From JAIBJN01 sp963842305 (GTDB lineage: Bacteria > Actinomycetota > Thermoleophilia > Gaiellales > Gaiellaceae), in the NCBI GenBank assembly GCA_963842305.1, contig CAWJFW010000005.1, positions 1-64,000 on the forward strand: a DNA stretch of 64,000 nt, in the 5' to 3' direction. Positions 60,166 through 64,000 of this stretch are shown here, piece after piece (the stretch's first letter is position 1; each line of letters begins with the position of its first letter). Made by a program: the position numbers and the translations under genes. The notes under the pieces are model-generated. The model worked only from the letters and a program-made list of their open reading frames with translations. It ran no database searches and was not told where the DNA came from.

Positions 60166-61062
60166 CTACTCGAGGCGTGAATACGCGACCGCGACCTCGG
60201 CGGCCAGCGCGGCGTTCTCGACGATCAGCTTCTTGTTCGCCTCGACCGTCGCGCCCCCGCTCGACTCGTGCAGGTACGCGAGGACGAACGGCGTCACGTC
60301 CTGGCCGAGGATGCCCTGCCGCCGCGCCTCGGCCACGCCCTCCTCGATGAGCGGCTCGACGTTGAGGCTCTCGTCGGGCGGTCGGGCGAGGAGCAGCGCG
60401 GAATGCCGTCCGAGCCGCCAGTGGAACTGCGCAATCTGGGCGACCTCCTCGACCGTGAGGACGCGCGCCGAGACCGGGGGCCCGCCCTCCCTGGCGTAGA
60501 ACAGCGGCAGCGTGTCGGTTCGCCAGCCGAGCACCGGCACCCCGATCGTCTCGAGGAGCTCGGCAGTCGCCTGCACGTCGAGCAGCGACTTCGCGCCCGA
60601 CGCGACTACGAGCGCCTCTGTCCGGGCGAGCTCGCCGAGGTCGGCGGAGATGTCCGGCCGGTCGACCCAGCCGCGATGGACGCCGCCGAGGCCGCCCGTG
60701 CCGAGGAAGCCGATGCCGGCGGTGCGGCAGACGGCCAGGGTACCTCCGGCCGTCGTGGCCCCGAGGGCGCCCTGGGCCGCGCAGGCAGCCAGGTCCCGGG
60801 GGCCGACCTTGCGCGCGTCGGGCGAGGTCCCGAAGCGTTCGAGCTGCTCTTCCGTCAGGCCGACCTGGATGACGCCGTCCACGACACCGATCGTCGCCGG
60901 GACCGCCCAGGCGGCGCGCACGCGGCGCTCCGCCTCGGACGCGACGGCCACGCCCTCCCCGTCGGGGAAGCCGTGCGAGACGAGGGTGGTCTCCAGCCCG
61001 ACAACCGGTCTCCGGGCCTCCAGCGCCGCGCGCACTTCGGGATGAATGCGAACGAGATCCAC
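60166..61062 (-). CDS. psuG: Pseudouridine-5'-phosphate glycosidase
   Basis: 298-aa enzyme splitting pseudouridine-5'-phosphate to uracil and ribose-5-phosphate. VVGLETTLVSHGFPDGEG carries the catalytic Glu, and the Lys in PDARKVGPRDLA the Schiff-base Lys region; GATTAGGTLAVC and GIGFLGTGGLGGVHRG are family motifs, as is DESLNVEPLIEEG near the C-terminus. GTG 61062 overlaps the psuK stop by one base. Confidence 0.92.
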   Translation of the reverse strand: MDLVRIHPEVRAALEARRPVVGLETTLVSHGFPDGEGVAVASEAERRVRAAWAVPATIGVVDGVIQVGLTEEQLERFGTSPDARKVGPRDLAACAAQGALGATTAGGTLAVCRTAGIGFLGTGGLGGVHRGWVDRPDISADLGELARTEALVVASGAKSLLDVQATAELLETIGVPVLGWRTDTLPLFYAREGGPPVSARVLTVEEVAQIAQFHWRLGRHSALLLARPPDESLNVEPLIEEGVAEARRQGILGQDVTPFVLAYLHESSGGATVEANKKLIVENAALAAEVAVAYSRLE

Positions 61063-61871
61063 TAGGGCATCGCTCCCATCTTTGCGACACACCGGGCGGC
61101 CGTGTCGAGGGCAACATCGGAGCCCCCGACGAGGAAACCTGCCGCGAACGCGTCTCCCGCCCCGGTGGTGTCGACTGCGGTCACCTCGCCGGAGGCCAGC
61201 TCGATGCTTCCTTCGGCCGTGATCACGACGCATCCGCGCGCTCCCCGCTTGATCACGACGGTCGGCGCGTCGAGTGCGCCGACCAGCTCGGCCTCGGCCT
61301 CGTTCGCGAACACGACCTGAGGGCCCAACGTCGCCACGGTCTCGCGGAAAGCCTCGACGCCGAACGCCTCGATCGCCGCGGTGGACGAGAGGTCGACGCT
61401 CACCCGCGGGGCGTTACCCGCCGCGGCGAGGGCCGCCTCGCGAAGGGGCGAGCGCACGAGGCTGTAGCCGGGTACGTGGAGCCATTCGCAGCCGTCCAGC
61501 CAGGCGGCGTCGAGCTCATCGGGCGCGAGCTCGGCGGAGACGCCCCGGTCGCTCAGCATCGTTCGCGCCCCGTCGGCCGTCGCGATCGAGACGACGGTGC
61601 CGGTGCCTGTCTCGACCTCGGGGCCGACCAGCTCCACGCCGCGCCCATGCAGCTCTTCGGCGAGGATTCGCCCGGCAGGGTCGCGGGCGCGTTTCCCGAC
61701 GAAGCGCGATCGATGTCCGAGCGCCGCGACCCAGGCAGCCACGTTGGCCGCCTGGCCACCGGGGCCGACGCGCGTTCGGCCGTAGGTGTCGGTGTCCTCC
61801 GCGATCGGCCCGTCCAGGCGCACGACGACGTCCAGCAGGAGGTCCCCGAGCGTGCAGATCACGCGTCGCAC
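61062..61871 (-). CDS. psuK: PfkB-family sugar kinase (pseudouridine kinase)
   Basis: 269-aa PfkB kinase. VGPGGQAANVAAWVAALG is the substrate-binding segment and VDTTGAGDAFAAGFLVGG the anion-hole/catalytic-Asp signature. Coupled directly to psuG, so its substrate is very probably pseudouridine, phosphorylated at C5'. No nucleoside transporter is adjacent. GTG start. Confidence 0.88.
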   Translation of the reverse strand: MRRVICTLGDLLLDVVVRLDGPIAEDTDTYGRTRVGPGGQAANVAAWVAALGHRSRFVGKRARDPAGRILAEELHGRGVELVGPEVETGTGTVVSIATADGARTMLSDRGVSAELAPDELDAAWLDGCEWLHVPGYSLVRSPLREAALAAAGNAPRVSVDLSSTAAIEAFGVEAFRETVATLGPQVVFANEAEAELVGALDAPTVVIKRGARGCVVITAEGSIELASGEVTAVDTTGAGDAFAAGFLVGGSDVALDTAARCVAKMGAMP

Positions 61872-61873
61872 CC

Positions 61874-61879
61874 TACAAT
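61874..61879 (+). promoter_or_regulatory. -10 box of leaderless 68-aa gene
   Basis: TACAAT, 7 nt before the GTG at 61887, in the 15-nt gap between divergent starts. Confidence 0.5.
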
Positions 61880-61886
61880 CCGGTCC

Positions 61887-62093
61887 GTGGACAGCGAGCG
61901 CCGCAGGCGGCTTCGACCCTTCCTCCTGGGAGGGCTCGTCGGCAGCATCGCCGGCCTGGCGGCGGCGGGTCGCATGAAGGTCCGGGCCCAGCCGCGACGG
62001 CGTGAGACCCCGGACGGCCTCGCTGCGTTCGAGGAGGCTCCATGCTACGAGGAGCTGGTCGAGCGCGAGCGGCGCCGGGAGCGCGTCCGCTAG
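61887..62093 (+). CDS. Small membrane-anchored hypothetical protein (68 aa)
   Basis: Begins VDSERRRRLRPFLLGGLVGS, one hydrophobic helix (about 11-28), then a basic/acidic cytoplasmic tail ending ELVERERRRERVR. Start GTG fits the -10 box. No family recognised. Its TAG shares CTAG with the convergent glycosyltransferase. Confidence 0.6.
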   Translation: MDSERRRRLRPFLLGGLVGSIAGLAAAGRMKVRAQPRRRETPDGLAAFEEAPCYEELVERERRRERVR

Positions 62094-63739
62094 CGGCCAA
62101 GCTGTTCGAGCGCCTCTTCCGCCGTGGCCAGGTTACGGCCGGCGTCGCCTATCCCGAGCTCGAGGGCCAGCTCCTGGACGGCGATCGTGTCCTCGAGGAA
62201 AGATCGGGGCGTCTCGGTCGGTTCGACCGTCCGGACGAGGAGAAAGGGGCCGAACGTCCTCGTCTCGAATCCGGGCCCCGGCGTCAGGTCCGGAATCGTC
62301 ATCTTCGCCTGGGACTGGTCGACGAAGTCCGAGGCATCGAGCACCCAGACCCCACGGCCGAGAGGCTCGCCGGCATCCTCGAGCGCCTCGATTGCAAGCG
62401 CCGGGTCGGCGCGCGGAACGAAGGTCGATCCGACCGGTGCGCCGTGCTCCCAGGCATCGAGGTACGTCGGCTCGTAGCCAAAGAGGACGTCGTCCTCCCG
62501 ACCCGTGGTCGCAAGCCACTCGGCGGCGTCGACCCGCGCTTCTGACCGCGCCTCCGGCTCACCGGTGTAGAGCCAGCGCGTTCGATCGAGGCCCCAAGTG
62601 ACCTGCGTTGCGAGCAGAAGTCCCAGGATCAGCGCGACCGCTCCGGGGCCGGCACGCCCGAGAACACCCCCGATGCGAAGCACTCCGACGGCGATCGTCA
62701 TCGTCGCGAACGGCAGGAGGAAAATGAGGTGCCGGGTCTCGAGCGAGACGCCGGGGCCCGACCCCGCGAGGAGGAGGGCGACCATCGGGACGCCCGCCAC
62801 GACGGCGGAGAGAACGGCGGACTCCGACCATGTCCGCACGAGAACAACGATGCCGAGCGCTCCCAGGAGCGCGGCGAAAACGGCGACGGCCGGCCATCCC
62901 GCCACGAAGTCGCCGAAGACGTCCCAGAGGTACTCGACGACGTCGAGTGGAGATCCAAGCTCCGAGCTCGATTCGCCAACGCCGACCTCGAACCGCGAGG
63001 CGAGCAATGCGTATGTCCGCCAGAGTGGCGCCGCGAGCACCAGCACAGCTCCGAGCGCCAGAAGTGGAGCACGCAGCGACAGCGGCCGCCGGGCCCGGTA
63101 CACCGCGACGTACACCACTTCTGCCACGAGCACGAGCACGCCGTATGGCTGGGTGGCCAGAAGCGCGAGCGTCCCGGCGACCCAGGCCGCCCAGCGACGC
63201 CCGGTTCCGCGCTCGAGGGCGCGGAGCAGGAGGAGGAGCGATAGGACTGACGTGAACAGGAACAGGCTGTACATCCGGGCGTAGATGCCGTGGTAGATGG
63301 TCGTCCAACTCACGGCGGCGAGCAGTGTCGCCACGAGCGCGGTGCGCCGGTCCGTCAGCCGTGCGACAAGAGCCGCGATGGCTGGCATGCTCGCGACCGC
63401 GAACGCGACCGAGATCAGCCGAAGGCCGGTCAGGCCGGGGTCGACGAGGCCCGCGAGATAGGCGAGCAGATAGTGGAGAGGCGCGCCGCCGCGCTCCCCC
63501 AGGACGGTTCGGAGCATGTCCCCGAGCGATGAGTGGCTCAGGAAGAAGACGAGCGTCTCGTCCTCGTGCGGCGGGAGCGCGTGCAGGCGCAGGAGGAGGA
63601 AGATCGCAAGCCCGCCGGTGATTCCTGCGACCCCGAGCCGGTACGGATCGGCCGCGATCGCGGCGCCGCGACGACCCGGCGAAGGCCCTGGCACTCCCTC
63701 GGTGCGAGTGCCGGAGGCCTCCGTACCCCCTGCTAGCAT
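62090..63739 (-). CDS. Large membrane glycosyltransferase-like protein (GT39/ArnT type)
   Basis: About 549-aa protein with an N-terminal DE-type motif in LPPHEDETLVFFLSHSS (first extracytoplasmic loop, as in GT-C transferases), then about ten hydrophobic helices (IFLLLRLHALPP; TALVATLLAAVSWTTIYHG) and a soluble C-terminal domain (about 430-549). GT-C enzymes use polyprenyl-phosphate sugars. I use ATG 63739; an in-frame start at 63796 would run into the divergent FmdB gene. Target unknown. Confidence 0.75.
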   Translation of the reverse strand: MLAGGTEASGTRTEGVPGPSPGRRGAAIAADPYRLGVAGITGGLAIFLLLRLHALPPHEDETLVFFLSHSSLGDMLRTVLGERGGAPLHYLLAYLAGLVDPGLTGLRLISVAFAVASMPAIAALVARLTDRRTALVATLLAAVSWTTIYHGIYARMYSLFLFTSVLSLLLLLRALERGTGRRWAAWVAGTLALLATQPYGVLVLVAEVVYVAVYRARRPLSLRAPLLALGAVLVLAAPLWRTYALLASRFEVGVGESSSELGSPLDVVEYLWDVFGDFVAGWPAVAVFAALLGALGIVVLVRTWSESAVLSAVVAGVPMVALLLAGSGPGVSLETRHLIFLLPFATMTIAVGVLRIGGVLGRAGPGAVALILGLLLATQVTWGLDRTRWLYTGEPEARSEARVDAAEWLATTGREDDVLFGYEPTYLDAWEHGAPVGSTFVPRADPALAIEALEDAGEPLGRGVWVLDASDFVDQSQAKMTIPDLTPGPGFETRTFGPFLLVRTVEPTETPRSFLEDTIAVQELALELGIGDAGRNLATAEEALEQLGR

Positions 63740-63768
63740 CTGGCCAGGCACGGCGCGGCCTGTTGACG

Positions 63769-64000
63769 ATGCCGATTTACGAATATCGCTGCCCAAACGG
63801 CCACATCTTCGAGCTGTTCCAGCGCATGACGGATGCGCCGGCCCAGGTCTGTGAGGTGTGCGGCGAGGGCCCGGTTACGAAGGTGCTCTATCCGGCGGCG
63901 ATCCACTTCAAGGGCTCCGGCTTCTATTCGACCGACTACGGCCGCGGGAACCGGCGGGCCGCCGGGAAGGACGGCGACGGCTCCGGAGACTCGGGCGACT
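63769..64000 (+). CDS. FmdB-type zinc-ribbon protein, truncated by window end
   Basis: Partial gene: MPIYEYRCPNGHIFELFQRM with CPNGH, then CEVCGEGPVTKVLYPAAIHF and GSGFYSTDYG are the standard FmdB zinc-ribbon layout. The visible 77 aa are nearly a complete domain, followed by a Gly/Asp/Ser-rich tail that runs off the end. Role unknown; relatives are sometimes called regulatory proteins. Divergent from the GT-C-like gene. Confidence 0.85.
   Translation, partial: MPIYEYRCPNGHIFELFQRMTDAPAQVCEVCGEGPVTKVLYPAAIHFKGSGFYSTDYGRGNRRAAGKDGDGSGDSGD

Noticed and set aside
63732..63737. Another GCTAGC core as an ino1-type operator
   Set aside because: Single, not extended to the 12-bp palindrome and far from the locus; may be chance or a -10 element (TAGCAT) of the FmdB gene.

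Overview
The window is very GC-rich, densely packed bacterial chromosome. The gene set points to a high-GC Gram-positive, most likely a deep-branching soil actinobacterium of the Thermoleophilia (Gaiellales/Solirubrobacterales) type. Supporting signs are an HspR-type dnaK-grpE-dnaJ-hspR-clpB operon, an inositol-phosphate synthase beside a CDP-alcohol phosphatidyltransferase, bacterial Ku, MMPL transporters, twin-arginine secreted proteins, many GTG starts, and many genes with a TANNNT box 6-9 nt before the start codon (leaderless transcription). The taxonomic placement is inference. I see no rRNA, tRNA, CRISPR array, phage or insertion sequence.

Layout. 0.1-8 kb: PspC-like protein, lipoprotein hydrolase, secreted cyclase-family protein, hydrolase/nucleotide-cyclase fusion, MMPL transporter with a long coiled-coil insert, RibD-like reductase. 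8-11 kb: molybdopterin oxidoreductase plus glutamine amidotransferase. 11-16 kb: a translationally coupled operon of two APC permease-USP fusions, a 57-aa membrane peptide and two TrkA/RCK proteins. 16-20 kb: ACC deaminase, pgi and gnd. 20-24 kb (minus strand): citryl-CoA-lyase-like, phenylacetate-CoA-ligase-like, VOC, GST-like and MetE-like genes in one operon. 24-27.4 kb: DUF1800, DUF1501 and a cupredoxin. 27.4-33 kb: polysaccharide deacetylase, lone GroES, second MMPL, Ku, small metalloprotease, argF. 33-37 kb: carbamate kinase, cyclic-2,3-diphosphoglycerate-synthetase-like protein, an M3-like peptidase, YjbQ. 37-42 kb: ELWxxDGT-repeat protein, RlmD-type methyltransferase, phosphoesterase, a presenilin-like membrane protein, a uracil-DNA-glycosylase-family protein. 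42-47 kb: a phosphoinositide-type lipid locus (GT4-PHP fusion, RHH-RHH-Ino1 fusion, CDP-alcohol phosphatidyltransferase, Aur1-like PAP2). 47-51 kb: moaA, EamA transporter, Orn/Lys decarboxylase. 51-57.3 kb: heat-shock operon. 57-64 kb: MBL protein, cupin, GNAT, membrane protein, GYD protein, pseudouridine catabolism (psuK-psuG), large membrane glycosyltransferase and a truncated FmdB.

Most interesting: (1) an inositol-3-phosphate synthase whose reading frame begins with two ribbon-helix-helix DNA-binding repeats, with two perfect 12-bp palindromes over its own predicted promoter, which suggests a self-regulating enzyme; (2) a small membrane protein whose three motifs match presenilin/A22 intramembrane aspartyl proteases, with GLPD in place of GxGD; (3) the APC-USP/TrkA operon.

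Three genes carry apparent single-base insertions and one an in-frame stop. Restoring the frames gives consistent lengths and sensible ends, so these are either sequencing/assembly errors or recent lesions. Several convergent gene pairs share one palindromic CTAG as the stop codon of both genes.
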